A stretch of DNA of 64,000 nt from Candidatus Dormiibacterota bacterium (GTDB taxonomy: Bacteria > Chloroflexota > Dormibacteria > CF-121), in assembly GCA_035544955.1 (NCBI GenBank), contig DASZZN010000029.1, positions 162,187-226,186 on the forward strand, in the 5' to 3' direction. Shown here in pieces: positions 24,314 to 35,828 of the stretch (positions are counted from its first letter, which is position 1; the number at the start of each line of letters is the position of its first letter). The translations under genes and the position numbers were made by a program. The notes under the pieces were generated by a model that was given only the letters and a program-made list of their open reading frames with translations, did no database searches and had not been told where the DNA came from.

Positions 24314-24351
24314 GGCTAAGTCGCGGCTTTCCCCAGGACTTGTGATCTTTA

Positions 24352-25845
24352 TTGACTGCTGAAACCGCCAGCATCCGGCTTTCCTACATCATCAACCACG
24401 ATGTGACGAAGGCCGCGATGCAGAACTTCTCGGCCCGGACGGGCATATCGCTGGCTGCCGACTCGACAGACGGCTACCAGATTCCGCCGGGCCTGCCACA
24501 GAACGATTTCTGCCTGATCATGCAGAACTTCGGGCGGTGCGAAATGGTACCCAATGCCTCGGCGCCACTCCACGGTGATGAGCCCCAGCTGCGCTACGAC
24601 GGCGCACAAATCGGTCACTTGATCATCCCCATCTGCGACGGCCGCCACCTGCTCGGGCGCCTGGTCAGCGAGCCATTCGCCGTTACGAAGCCGGACTTTG
24701 CGACGGTCTACGAGCTGGCGCGCGCGCTCCCGGTGCATCCGGACAATCTGATGCGCGCGGTGCAGTCCGTACCGGTCGTTTCCCAGCCGCAAATCATGGA
24801 AGCGGCCAACCTCGTCCACACACTGGTGCAGCATGTGGTCGCACAGAATTACAAACACCAGGACGAGCTCACGGTGCTGCGCGCCTTCGACAGCATCATG
24901 ACCAATCTCAGTTACGAAGTCCTGAGCGACATGATCCTCAACCTGGGGACCCGGCTGCTCCGTGGCCAGGCATCCCTCCTGTTCCTCGCCGGCGAGCAAG
25001 GACAGCGCGAAGAAGCCTACACCGGACCGGAGCCGAATGGCACCGGCGACCTTCGCCGGCTGCTGGTCGAGATGTCGGACTTCGTACTGCAGTCGAAGCG
25101 GCCGCTGTCCGTCCCGGACGCGTCGCAAAGCCCCTGGACGCAACACCTGCTGGGGCGGCATGACGTACAGGGCTCAATCACGATCACGCCACTCCTCCAG
25201 CAGGACCGCCTTCGCGGCACGCTCGGCATTTATGCCACCGACGCCAGCCGAGACCCGGAGTCGGACCTCCATCTGCTGTCGATGCTCGCGGCGCAGGCCG
25301 TCAACAGCCTGGTCATGCTCGAGCGGTTGGTCGCCAGCGAGGAGCAGGCGCTCACAGACAGCCTCACCGGCCTCTACAACTACCGCTTCTTCCAGGAGAG
25401 CCTGCAGCGCGAGCTGAGCCGGGCCTCGCGCAGCAAAGCCCACCTGTCGCTGATCGTGCTCGACCTGGACAACTTCAAGGTCATCAACGACAACTACGGC
25501 CATCCCGTGGGCGACCGCGTGCTTCGTCACCTCGCCGATCTGATCCAGCGCCACAGCCGCAAGGCGAACGTCGTCGTCCGCTATGGCGGCGACGAGTTCT
25601 GCATCATCGTCCCGGAGGGCGACCTCGATACGGCGCGGGGGGTCGCCGAGCGCGTCCTTACGGAAATCCGCAACAGCCCGTACGCCGACGAGGCCCACGG
25701 CGTTCCCCCCCTGACCCTCACGGTCAGCGCCGGCGTCACCGCCTACCGCCCCGAGGAGGACAACGCCTTTTCCTTCTTCAAGCGGGCCGACGAGAACCTG
25801 CTGACCGCGAAGCGCACCGGCAAGGACCGCGTCGTCGCCGAATAG
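24352..25845 (+). CDS. PocR-like / GAF / GGDEF diguanylate cyclase
   Basis: A 497-residue soluble enzyme making c-di-GMP. Residues ~20-140 resemble a PocR sensory domain (FSARTGISLAADSTDGYQIP, FCLIMQNFGRCEM); ~185-330 form a GAF domain; and ~335-497 a GGDEF domain with DSLTGLYNYRFFQESL, VLDLDNFKVINDNYGH and the intact YGGDEF active site. The product-inhibition I-site (RxxD) reads RKAN, so feedback control may be weak. TTG 24352 is the only reasonable start. It lies divergent to the kinase operon and about 3 kb from an HD-GYP protein, so c-di-GMP is both made and degraded here. Confidence 0.88.
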   Translation: MTAETASIRLSYIINHDVTKAAMQNFSARTGISLAADSTDGYQIPPGLPQNDFCLIMQNFGRCEMVPNASAPLHGDEPQLRYDGAQIGHLIIPICDGRHLLGRLVSEPFAVTKPDFATVYELARALPVHPDNLMRAVQSVPVVSQPQIMEAANLVHTLVQHVVAQNYKHQDELTVLRAFDSIMTNLSYEVLSDMILNLGTRLLRGQASLLFLAGEQGQREEAYTGPEPNGTGDLRRLLVEMSDFVLQSKRPLSVPDASQSPWTQHLLGRHDVQGSITITPLLQQDRLRGTLGIYATDASRDPESDLHLLSMLAAQAVNSLVMLERLVASEEQALTDSLTGLYNYRFFQESLQRELSRASRSKAHLSLIVLDLDNFKVINDNYGHPVGDRVLRHLADLIQRHSRKANVVVRYGGDEFCIIVPEGDLDTARGVAERVLTEIRNSPYADEAHGVPPLTLTVSAGVTAYRPEEDNAFSFFKRADENLLTAKRTGKDRVVAE

Positions 25846-25846
25846 G

Positions 25847-26122
25847 TCAGCGGCGCCGGTAGGGCCGCCCCATCGCTCGGCGAAGCAGCCAGGGGATGGT
25901 CACCGCCACCAGCGGCTGACCCAGGAACGCGGACAGCGTTTCGAGCTTGGGGAACAGCTCTGAGGCCGTGTGCTCCAGGGCAAAGCCGTGCTCGTTGAGC
26001 TGGGCCGTCAATCGCTCTAGCTCCGTCGCTTCCTCCAGCGCGTAGGCGGAAAGCTCGGCGGCGCGCCTCGACGTCCGGCGATAGGCGCGCCACACGGAGA
26101 CGACCGCGTAGATGAGCAACAC
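25847..26122 (-). CDS. Small membrane-anchored coiled-coil protein
   Basis: A 91-residue protein read from GTG 26122: a short hydrophobic start (LLIYAVVSVWRAYRRT), then a helical region (AELSAYALEEATELERLTAQLNEHG) and a basic end (RRAMGRPYRRR). The same frame stays open upstream with more hydrophobic codons (LAAIAVALAAIGLV), but has no ATG, GTG or TTG before gyrA, so the true start may be non-canonical. It is directly downstream of gyrA. Function unknown; it has the look of a DUF948-like protein, which I cannot confirm. Confidence 0.6.
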   Translation of the reverse strand: MLLIYAVVSVWRAYRRTSRRAAELSAYALEEATELERLTAQLNEHGFALEHTASELFPKLETLSAFLGQPLVAVTIPWLLRRAMGRPYRRR

Positions 26123-26163
26123 CAGGCCGATGGCGGCCAGGGCGACGGCGATCGCTGCAAGCG

Positions 26164-28614
26164 TTACTCTTCGGCCTCCTCCGTGCCGCCCACGCCGGCA
26201 ATGGTGGCGACGGTATCGCCTTCATCGAGCCGCATGATGATGACGCCTTGCGTCTGCCTTCCGGCCACGCGGATGTTCTCGATCGGCGTGCGAATCACCT
26301 GGCCGCCTTCGGAGATGACGATCAGCTGTTCCTCCTCGGGATTGACAACCACGCGCATCCCGACCAGAGGACCGGTGCGATCGGTGACGGCCATGGTGTA
26401 GACGCCCTGCCCGCCGCGGGAATGCGCCGGGTACTCGGCCAGCGGGGTGAGCTTGCCGTAACCCCTTGCCGAGACGACCAGGAGGTGGGCGTCTTTGCGC
26501 ACGATGTCGAAACCGGCCACGAGCGCGTCCTTGCGCAAGGTAATGCCCCGCACCCCGGTGGTGTCCCGGCCCATTGGCCGAACCTGCTTCTCGCTGAAGC
26601 GCACCGCCTTGCCGTCGGTGGTCGCGATGATGAGCTCATCCCCACCCGAGCTGAGCTTGACCCAGTTCAGCTCATCACCCTCGGTCAGGTTGATGGCGAT
26701 CAGGCCATTGCGCCGCACCTGGCTGTAGAGGCGGGCCGGCGTCTTCTTGATGGTGCCTTGCTTGGTCACCATCACGAGGTACCGGTCTTCCGCCCAGTCG
26801 GTGATCCCGATCACGGCCGTGATCTTGTCCTTGGGGTCGATATCGATCAGGTTTGCCGCCGGCAACCCCTTGGCCTGCCGGTTGACATCGGGGATCTCAT
26901 GAACCCGCAGCCGGAAGACCGAGCCGTGGTTCGTGAAGAAGAGCATGTCGGAGTGCGTGGAGGCAATCGCCAGATGCTCCACGAAGTCGGACTCGACGCG
27001 GGCCGCCCCGAGGATGCCTTTGCCGCCGCGACGTTGCGGCCGGTAGGTCGTGGCCGGTACGCGCTTGACGTAGCCGCGGTGGGTAAGCGTGACGACGACG
27101 TCTTCCTTTGGAACCAGGTCTTCTTCGTTGAGCTCGACCGACCCCTGGAAGTCGAGCGTCGTCCGGCGAGTATCGCCGTACTTCTTCTTGAGCTCGGCCA
27201 GATCGTCCTTGATCAGCATCATGATTTTCGCTTCGTGCTGAAGGAGGTCTTCGAGGTAGGCGATTCGCTTGATGACCTCCTCGTACTCTTCCATGACCTT
27301 GTTGCGCTCGAGGCGGGTCAGGCGGCCCAGCCGCATGTCGATGATGGCCTTCGATTGCCGCTCGGAGAGCTTGAACCGCTCCTGCAGATGTTCCTGCGCG
27401 GTCTTCTCGTCCTGCGACTCGCGGATCGTCTTGATCACGGCATCGAGGTTGTCGAGGGCGATCTTGAGGCCTTCGAGGAGGTGGGCCCGGTCCCGCGCGC
27501 GTTCGAGCTCGTAGCGGGTCCGGCGGGTGATGACGTCACGGCGATGGTCGACGTGATGCTGAAGCAGGGCCTTGAGGTTGAGCACCAGCGGCCGGCCGTC
27601 CACCAGCGCCAGCGAAATCACCCCGAAGGTGGTCTGCAGCGCGGTGTGCTTATAGAGGTTGTTGAGGACGGTCAGCGCGCGAGCATCCTTCTTCAGCTCG
27701 ATGACGATCCGCATGCCCTGACGGTCGGATTCGTCGTTGAGGTCGGCGATACCTTCCAGCTTCCGCTCGCCGACCAGCTCCGCGATGCGCGCGACCAGGG
27801 TGGCCTTGTTGACCATGTAGGGGATCTCGGTGATGATGATCCGCTCGCGACCGTTCTTGGCCTCTTCGAAGGTGTGGCGCGCCCGCACGATCAGGCGACC
27901 GTGACCGGTGCCGTAGGCGGCAGCGATCCCCTCGCGGCCGATGATGATCCCGCCGGTCGGAAAGTCGGGCCCCTTGACCAGCTTCATCAGGTCCTCGGTG
28001 GTCGCGTCCGGATGGTCGATGAGATAGATCTCGGCGTCGCAGACCTCGCCAAGGTTGTGCGGCGGAATGTTGGTCGTCATACCGACCGCGATGCCCGATG
28101 AGCCGTTGAGCATCAGGTTCGGCAACCGGGCGGGCAGGACGAGCGGCTCCTGCCGGGTCGCCGAATAGTTGTCGCCGAAGTCGACGGTGTCCTTCTCGAG
28201 GTCGACCAGCAATTCGGCGGCGATCGGGGCGAGCCGGGCCTCGGTGTACCGATAGGCGGCCGCCGAGTCACCGTCGATCGAGCCGAAGTTGCCCTGGCCG
28301 TCGACCAGCGGGTAGCGCAGCGAGAAGTCCTGCGCCATTCGCACCAGGCTGTCGTAGACGGACATGTCGCCATGCGGGTGGTAATGCTTGAGGACTTCGC
28401 CGATGATGGCGGCGCACTTCTGATAGCGGGCGCCAGGGGTCATGCCCTGCTCCTGCATCGCGTAGAGGATCCGGCGATGGACGGGCTTGAGCCCGTCGCG
28501 TGCGTCCGGCAGCGCCCGGCTGACGATGACGCTCATCGCGTAGTCCATGTAGCTCGAGCGCATCTCGTTCTCGAGCTGCAGCGGCAAGACAGTACCGATA
28601 TTTAGTGGTTCCAT
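26164..28614 (-). CDS. gyrA: DNA gyrase subunit A
   Basis: The DNA-cleaving subunit of gyrase, 816 residues. The catalytic Tyr123 lies in [10 protein letters not shown]; the GyrA box QRRGGKG marks the C-terminal pinwheel, so this is gyrase rather than topoisomerase IV. The quinolone-resistance region reads [17 protein letters not shown]: the position equal to E. coli Ser83 is Met84, while Asp88 (E. coli Asp87) is kept. ATG 28614. It is the last large gene of the minus-strand run gyrB-plsX-fabF-gyrA. Confidence 0.96.
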   Translation of the reverse strand: MEPLNIGTVLPLQLENEMRSSYMDYAMSVIVSRALPDARDGLKPVHRRILYAMQEQGMTPGARYQKCAAIIGEVLKHYHPHGDMSVYDSLVRMAQDFSLRYPLVDGQGNFGSIDGDSAAAYRYTEARLAPIAAELLVDLEKDTVDFGDNYSATRQEPLVLPARLPNLMLNGSSGIAVGMTTNIPPHNLGEVCDAEIYLIDHPDATTEDLMKLVKGPDFPTGGIIIGREGIAAAYGTGHGRLIVRARHTFEEAKNGRERIIITEIPYMVNKATLVARIAELVGERKLEGIADLNDESDRQGMRIVIELKKDARALTVLNNLYKHTALQTTFGVISLALVDGRPLVLNLKALLQHHVDHRRDVITRRTRYELERARDRAHLLEGLKIALDNLDAVIKTIRESQDEKTAQEHLQERFKLSERQSKAIIDMRLGRLTRLERNKVMEEYEEVIKRIAYLEDLLQHEAKIMMLIKDDLAELKKKYGDTRRTTLDFQGSVELNEEDLVPKEDVVVTLTHRGYVKRVPATTYRPQRRGGKGILGAARVESDFVEHLAIASTHSDMLFFTNHGSVFRLRVHEIPDVNRQAKGLPAANLIDIDPKDKITAVIGITDWAEDRYLVMVTKQGTIKKTPARLYSQVRRNGLIAINLTEGDELNWVKLSSGGDELIIATTDGKAVRFSEKQVRPMGRDTTGVRGITLRKDALVAGFDIVRKDAHLLVVSARGYGKLTPLAEYPAHSRGGQGVYTMAVTDRTGPLVGMRVVVNPEEEQLIVISEGGQVIRTPIENIRVAGRQTQGVIIMRLDEGDTVATIAGVGGTEEAEE

Positions 28615-28642
28615 TTAGACCTCTCGGCGCAGAAGTGGGTGC

Positions 28643-29932
28643 TTAATTATCGTCAAAACGCTTGAGGACGATACAAGCATTCTGGCCGCCAAAGCCGAAC
28701 GAGTTCGACATCGCGACCTCGATCTCCAGGCGGCGCGGCTCATTGGGTACGTAGTCGAGATCGCAGTCCGGGTCCGGGTGTTCGAGGTTGATGGTGGGGT
28801 GCACGATGCCGTGGTTGATGCTGAGGATCGAGGCAATCGCCTCGACGGCGCCAGCAGCCCCAAGCAGGTGGCCGATCATCGACTTCGTGCTCGAGATCGG
28901 AATCCGCCGGGCCCGGTCTCCCATCACCCGCTTGATCGCGGCGGTCTCGGACTTGTCATTGAGCTGCGTCGAGGTGCCGTGAGCATTGATGTAGTCGACG
29001 TCCTCCGGGCCGATGTGCGCATCCTCCAACGCCTTCGCCATGGCCCGCGCGGGACCGTCCCCATCCTCTTCGGGCATCACGATGTGAAAGGCATCGTCGG
29101 TGACGGCAAAGCCGATGATCTCACCGTAGATCTCGGCGTTTCGGCCCTCGGCATGTTCCAGGGTCTCCAAGACCAGCATGCCGGCCCCCTCACCGGGGAC
29201 GAAGCCGTCACGATGCGCGTCGAACGGCCGGCTCGCCTTGGTGGGGTCCTCCGAATAGGTCGAGAGGACTTTCATCGCCGCAAACGAGGCGAGCCCGAAG
29301 CGGCACAAGTTCGCCTCCGCGCCACCCGCCAGCATCACGTCGGCGTCGCCGCGCTGCAGCACGCGATAGGCGTTGCCCAGCGCCTGGGTCGACGCGGCAC
29401 AGGCCGTGGTGTCGGTGTTGTTTGGGCCTTCGAGCCCGAACTGGATCGCGATCTGGCAGGAGGCCATGTTCGGGATCACGCGGGGCACGAAGAAGGGCGA
29501 GATCCGGTCCGGGCCGCGGTCCCCGCGCAGCGCGAAGGCTTCGATCTCCTCCGAGATCTCCTTGAAGCCGCCGATCCCGGTGCCCAGCTCGCAGCCGATG
29601 CGGGTCCGGTCCTCTTTCGCCAACTCGAGACCAGACTGGTCGATGGCCATTTTCGCGGCGGCAACCCCCACCTGGCTGAAGCGTGCCATCCGCTTGGCTT
29701 CCTTGAAGTCCATGTACTTGCGGGGATCGAAGTTCTTGAGCTCGGCCACCGTCTTAACCGGCAGGTCGGAGACGTCGAAGGTGGTCGCGATCCCCAGTCC
29801 AGACCGTCCTTCGATCAGGCTGTCCCAGAACTCGACCAGGTTATTGCCGTTCGGTGCAAGAACCCCCATGCCGGTCACCACGACTCGATGCTCAGGCCGC
29901 GCGCCATTGCCCCGCACCCCATTCCCTGCCAT
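28643..29932 (-). CDS. fabF: Beta-ketoacyl-ACP synthase II (FabF-like, copy 3)
   Basis: A 429-residue condensing enzyme with Cys in TTACAASTQALGNA and His in YINAHGTSTQLND and SSTKSMIGHLLGAAG; the C-terminal MSNSFGFGGQNA is complete. The N-terminus has a short extra stretch (MAGNGVRGNGARPEHR) before VVVTGMGVLAPNG. It lies 4 bp downstream of plsX and 28 bp upstream of gyrA. The plsX partnership suggests a role in supplying acyl-ACP for membrane lipids. Confidence 0.92.
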   Translation of the reverse strand: MAGNGVRGNGARPEHRVVVTGMGVLAPNGNNLVEFWDSLIEGRSGLGIATTFDVSDLPVKTVAELKNFDPRKYMDFKEAKRMARFSQVGVAAAKMAIDQSGLELAKEDRTRIGCELGTGIGGFKEISEEIEAFALRGDRGPDRISPFFVPRVIPNMASCQIAIQFGLEGPNNTDTTACAASTQALGNAYRVLQRGDADVMLAGGAEANLCRFGLASFAAMKVLSTYSEDPTKASRPFDAHRDGFVPGEGAGMLVLETLEHAEGRNAEIYGEIIGFAVTDDAFHIVMPEEDGDGPARAMAKALEDAHIGPEDVDYINAHGTSTQLNDKSETAAIKRVMGDRARRIPISSTKSMIGHLLGAAGAVEAIASILSINHGIVHPTINLEHPDPDCDLDYVPNEPRRLEIEVAMSNSFGFGGQNACIVLKRFDDN

Positions 29933-29936
29933 GGAC

Positions 29937-30974
29937 TCATGTTACGAGAGGGGCGCTTTTAGGCGCGGATTTTTGCGGCCCCGCGATCGACGGCACCGCC
30001 GCGGTGATGGTCGGAACCACCTGGCGGTCGACGGCGTCGCGGGCCACGCGGACCGCATTGTAGGTGGCGCGGGCATCCGAGCGGCCGTGCGCGATCACCG
30101 CCACCCCGTTGACGCCCAGGAGGACAGCCCCGCCGAACTCGCGCCAATCGGCGCGCCGGCGGACGGCCCGCAGCTTGGGGCGAATCAGCAGCCCACCGAG
30201 GGTCGCGACCGGGTCGCCCTTCACCGCGTCTCGCACGCTCTGGAAGACGAACTCGGCGGCACCCTCGGCGGTCTTGATCAGGATGTTGCCGCTGAAGCCG
30301 TCCGTGACCACGACATCGGCCTTTCCTTTGAAGATGTCCTTGCCTTCGATGTTGCCGATGAAATTGATTCCTTTGAGCGCCCGGAGCAGTGGTTCGGTCG
30401 CCTGCACCAGCTGGTTGCCCTTGCCGGCCTCCTCGCCGTTGCTGAGCAACGCCACCCGTGGAGTCTTGAGACCCATCAGCTTCTCGGCGTAGATGCTCCC
30501 CATGAGCGCGTACTGGACGAGGTGCTCTGGCTTGGCATCGGTGTTGGCTCCGACGTCCAGCAGAAAGCAGTTCTGTTCCGTCGCCGTCGGAATGATGGAG
30601 CCGATCGCGGGGCGATCGATGCCGGGAATCCGGTGAAGTCCAAAGAGCGCAGCGGCCATCACCGCGCCGCTGTTCCCTGCGCTGACGAAGCCACCGGCCC
30701 GTCCGTCCTCGACCATCTGGATGCCGCGGACAATGGAGGATGCTTTCTTGCTGCGCACCGCTTGCGCCGGATGCTCGTCCATGGCGATCACCTCGGGCGC
30801 ATCCTCAATCTGCGCCCATTTCCCGGCGCCGGACGCGGCGAGGGCGGCATCAACCTTCTCCTTAACGCCGACGAAGATCACCTCGACCCCGAGCTCGCGG
30901 TGCGCCTGCACGCCGCCTGCCACCACCTGGTCAGGAGCGAAATCACCACCCATCGCATCGAGCGCGATTTTCAT
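29937..30974 (-). CDS. plsX: Phosphate acyltransferase PlsX
   Basis: Converts acyl-ACP to acyl-phosphate, the first step of the PlsX/PlsY glycerolipid pathway. 345 residues starting MKIALDAMGGDFAPDQVVAG; further motifs are GFVSAGNSGAVMA, LLDVGANTDAKPEHL, LLSNGEEAGKGNQL and DVVVTDGFSGN. A C-terminal extension of ~25 residues (TITAAVPSIAGPQKSAPKSA) is low complexity. The gene lies 23 bp downstream of gyrB and 4 bp upstream of fabF copy 3. Confidence 0.94.
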   Translation of the reverse strand: MKIALDAMGGDFAPDQVVAGGVQAHRELGVEVIFVGVKEKVDAALAASGAGKWAQIEDAPEVIAMDEHPAQAVRSKKASSIVRGIQMVEDGRAGGFVSAGNSGAVMAAALFGLHRIPGIDRPAIGSIIPTATEQNCFLLDVGANTDAKPEHLVQYALMGSIYAEKLMGLKTPRVALLSNGEEAGKGNQLVQATEPLLRALKGINFIGNIEGKDIFKGKADVVVTDGFSGNILIKTAEGAAEFVFQSVRDAVKGDPVATLGGLLIRPKLRAVRRRADWREFGGAVLLGVNGVAVIAHGRSDARATYNAVRVARDAVDRQVVPTITAAVPSIAGPQKSAPKSAPLVT

Positions 30975-30997
30975 CGGGGACCCGGGGCTCGGAGCGA

Positions 30998-32920
<1,923 letters not shown>

Positions 32921-32924
32921 TCAA

Positions 32925-32930
32925 ATTATA
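32925..32930 (-). promoter_or_regulatory. -10 element of the gyrB operon
   Basis: A consensus TATAAT on the minus strand, 13 bp before TTG 32911, so the leader would be about 7 nt. A palindrome TTTTGG-CA-CCAAAA at 32958-32971 lies upstream, near the -35 to -50 region, and may be an operator. Confidence 0.55.
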
Positions 32931-33000
32931 CCCAATGAGGGGGCCAAAATTGACCTTTTTTGGCACCAAAAGTCGGGCTATGGGACCGTGGGCTGAGGCC

Positions 33001-33018
33001 GCGCTCCGGAGGGAGCGC
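33001..33018 (-). terminator. Hairpin after gcvPB
   Basis: GCGCTCC-4 nt-GGAGCGC folds into a 7-bp GC stem, 7 bp after the gcvPB stop. There is no U-run, so it may be a weak or factor-dependent terminator or only an mRNA-stabilising hairpin. Confidence 0.3.
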
Positions 33019-33024
33019 CGCCAG

Positions 33025-34500
33025 TCAGGAGGCTACCACCGGAGCCGGCTTTTCGACCGGCGGCCGCCAGCGCAGGTCGAGCTGGCGCGCGGCACGGACT
33101 TCGTCGAGGCGCCCCACCGGGGCGTTGTGCGGCGCGGTCTTGACGATCTCGGGATCCTTCGCAATCTCAGCGACGATCTGCTCGACCGCGGCGACGAACT
33201 CATCGAGCGTGGCCTTGGACTCGGTTTCCGTCGGCTCGATCATGAGCGCCTCCGGAACGATCAGCGGAAAGTAGACCGTCGGGGGGTGGAAGCCGAGATC
33301 GATCAAGCGCTTGGCGATATCTTTCGCCGACACGCCCTGCGCCTTCGCCTTCTTCGCCGTCAGTACAAACTCGTGCAACGACGGCCCACCGAACGCGTCG
33401 TCGAATGAGCGGCGCAGGTGATGGCGCAGGTAACTGGCGTTGAGCACGGCGTTCTGCGCCACCTCGTTGATGGTGTTGCCGTAGGTGCGGATGTAGGCAT
33501 AGGCGCGAAGCAGCATGCCGAAGTTGCCATAGAAGGACCGGACCTTTCCAATCGACTGTGGCCGCTCGTACTCGAAGCGGAAGCCTTCATCGGTCCGCTC
33601 CACGGTTGGGATCGGCAGGAAGGGCACGAGATGGGACTTCACGCCAACCGGTCCGGCGCCCGGGCCGCCGCCGCCGTGCGGAGTGGAGAAGGTCTTGTGC
33701 AGGTTGAGGTGGACGACGTCGAAGCCCATGTCGCCCGGGCGGGCGATGCCGACAAGGGCGTTGAGATTGGCTCCGTCGTAGTAGAGCTGCACGCCATGCT
33801 CGTGCGAGAGCCGGGCGATCTCCATGATGTCCTTCTCGAAGAGGCCGACGGTGTTCGGATTCGTCAGCATGACGGCCGCCGCCCGCGTCGAAATCTTGCT
33901 CTTGAAATCCTCCAGGTCGACCAGCCCATCGGCGCCCGACTTGACGGTCACGGTCTTCAGGCGCGAGAGGGTGGCGCTCGCCGGGTTGGTGCCGTGGGCG
34001 CTGTCCGGGACCAGGACCTCATCGCGCGTTTCGCCGCGGCTGAGATGGTACGCCTGGATCATGCGCAGTCCGGTCCACTCGCCATGTGCGCCGGCAGCCG
34101 GCTGCAGGCTCATGCGGTCCATCGCGGTCAGCGCCAACAGGGCACGCTCCAGCTCCCACATCAGCCGAAGGGCCCCCTGGGCGCGCGCCGGTGGGTGATA
34201 GGGGTGAAGGTCGGCAAAGTCATCCAGGCGAGCGAGGGCCTCGTTGACGGCGGGGTTGTACTTCATCGTGCAGGAGCCCAGGGGATAGAGTCCCTGGTGC
34301 AGGTTGAAGTTGAGAAGGCCGAGGCGGCCGAAATGCCGGGCAACCTCCGGCTCGCTCAGCGATGCGATCGGGAGTGGCGACTCACGCCGCAGAGCAGAGG
34401 GCACCAGCTCATCGATCGGTCGCGTCTTGACGCCGGCGGCGGGCAGTTGCGGGCTCGGACGGTCCGGGCGGCCCAGCTCGAAAAGCAGGGGCTCGCTCAC
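33025..34500 (-). CDS. gcvPB: Glycine dehydrogenase (decarboxylating) subunit 2
   Basis: The PLP-binding half of the split P-protein of the glycine cleavage system. 491 residues; the PLP Lys lies in HLNLHKTFSTPHGGGGPG, and AGAHGEWTGLRMIQAYH and PDSAHGTNPASA contribute to the cofactor site. The N-terminus (PLLFELGRPDR) is typical of the two-subunit form. It overlaps gcvPA by ATGA (34497-34500). With GcvPA it decarboxylates glycine and passes the aminomethyl group to lipoyl-GcvH. Confidence 0.95.
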   Translation of the reverse strand: MSEPLLFELGRPDRPSPQLPAAGVKTRPIDELVPSALRRESPLPIASLSEPEVARHFGRLGLLNFNLHQGLYPLGSCTMKYNPAVNEALARLDDFADLHPYHPPARAQGALRLMWELERALLALTAMDRMSLQPAAGAHGEWTGLRMIQAYHLSRGETRDEVLVPDSAHGTNPASATLSRLKTVTVKSGADGLVDLEDFKSKISTRAAAVMLTNPNTVGLFEKDIMEIARLSHEHGVQLYYDGANLNALVGIARPGDMGFDVVHLNLHKTFSTPHGGGGPGAGPVGVKSHLVPFLPIPTVERTDEGFRFEYERPQSIGKVRSFYGNFGMLLRAYAYIRTYGNTINEVAQNAVLNASYLRHHLRRSFDDAFGGPSLHEFVLTAKKAKAQGVSAKDIAKRLIDLGFHPPTVYFPLIVPEALMIEPTETESKATLDEFVAAVEQIVAEIAKDPEIVKTAPHNAPVGRLDEVRAARQLDLRWRPPVEKPAPVVAS

Positions 34501-35828
34501 GCCAGCGCCTCGAGGAACCGGTCGATCGCGCGCGGATGGTTGAGCTCGGTGACCGAGATCAGCAACGCATCCGACAGCTCAGGGAAGAATCGCCCGAGCG
34601 GCAAGCCCGGCAGGACGCCACGCTCGAGCATGAAGGCTTGGGTCTGCTCGGCCGGATACGGAGTGCGCATCACGAACTCCCACAGAAACGGGCCCTCGAA
34701 GGCCAGCCGGTACCCCTTTCGTTCCACCAACTGCGCCGCCAGGTGATGAGCGCGCTGCGCGCTGAGCTCGGCGAGCTGTTTGAGGCCCTCGCCTCCCATG
34801 TGAGCGAGGTAGACGGTGGCGGCTATCGCCATCAGCGCATGATTGGTTGTGATGTTGGAGGTGGCATGCTCGCGCCGGATGTGTTGCTCGCGGGCCTGGA
34901 GCGTCAGCACGTAGCCACGGCGGCCCTCCGCATCGACCGTCGCGCCCACCAGCCGCCCGGGCATGCGGCGCATCAACGCTTCAGTGCAGGCGATGAAGCC
35001 GACGTAGGGTCCGCCGAACGACAGGGGAATCCCCAGCGGTTGTCCGTCCCCCACCGCGAGGTCGGCGCCGTACTCGGCGGGCGGTGCGAGGATCCCGAGT
35101 GAGATCGGATCGACGCAGGCGATCAGCAGCGCGCCCGCTCGGTGAGCGAGGTCGCTGATGGGTTGCGGGTCTTCCAGCACACCGTAGAAGTTCGGTTGCT
35201 GCAGGATGACCGCGGCGGTTGTGCCGGTGACGGCCTGTTCCAACTTGGCGAGGTCGATCCGTCCGTCGGCCCCCGGCGGGACCCGGAGGATCTCATACTG
35301 CTGCGCCTCCGAGTAGGTCTTGAGGACCTGCGCGTACTCGGGGTGGAGCGCGCCGGCGACGACGACATTGTGGCGGTTCGTGTGCGCCACCGCCATGCCG
35401 GTCGCTTCGGCCAGGGCCGTAGCTCCATCGTAGAGCGAGGCGTTGGACACATCCAGGCCGGTGAGGAGCGTGATCATGCTCTGAAATTCGTAGGTCGCCT
35501 GCAGCGTGCCCTGGCTGGCCTCAGCCTGGTAGGGCGTGTAGGTCGTATAGAAGTCGGGCCGCGAGATGACCTGATTGACGATCGCGGGACTGAAGCGACG
35601 CGATGCCCCCGCACCAAGAAAGCTATGTGATGGTGCGATTCGCGCATTCAGGCGGCCGAGCTCGCGAATGTACTGCACGAGCTCCACCTCGGAGAGCGGG
35701 TCGGGGAGCTCGACGCGATCAAGCCGCAGCGCCTCGGGCAGGTGCTTGAACAAGCCGTCGACGCCGTCCAGCTCGAGCGCTTTCAGCATTTCGGCGCGCT
35801 CGGCCTCAGCGTTCGGGAGGTAGGTCAC
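34497..35828 (-). CDS. gcvPA: Glycine dehydrogenase (decarboxylating) subunit 1
   Basis: The partner half of the split P-protein, 443 residues from GTG 35828 (TYLPNAEAERAEML). Typical segments: SFLGAGASRRFSPAIV, FYTTYTPYQAEASQGTLQ, SLYDGATALAEA and SFGGPYVGFIAC. The GTG shares one base with the gcvH stop codon (TAGTG). The open frame continues upstream into gcvH, but without homology. It acts only together with GcvPB. Confidence 0.94.
   Translation of the reverse strand: MTYLPNAEAERAEMLKALELDGVDGLFKHLPEALRLDRVELPDPLSEVELVQYIRELGRLNARIAPSHSFLGAGASRRFSPAIVNQVISRPDFYTTYTPYQAEASQGTLQATYEFQSMITLLTGLDVSNASLYDGATALAEATGMAVAHTNRHNVVVAGALHPEYAQVLKTYSEAQQYEILRVPPGADGRIDLAKLEQAVTGTTAAVILQQPNFYGVLEDPQPISDLAHRAGALLIACVDPISLGILAPPAEYGADLAVGDGQPLGIPLSFGGPYVGFIACTEALMRRMPGRLVGATVDAEGRRGYVLTLQAREQHIRREHATSNITTNHALMAIAATVYLAHMGGEGLKQLAELSAQRAHHLAAQLVERKGYRLAFEGPFLWEFVMRTPYPAEQTQAFMLERGVLPGLPLGRFFPELSDALLISVTELNHPRAIDRFLEALA

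Noticed and set aside
26123..26225. A 160-codon frame at 25743-26225 as the gene downstream of gyrA
   Set aside because: It lies in a different frame from the hydrophobic/coiled-coil protein, overlaps gyrA and has Arg/Pro-rich composition typical of a shadow.
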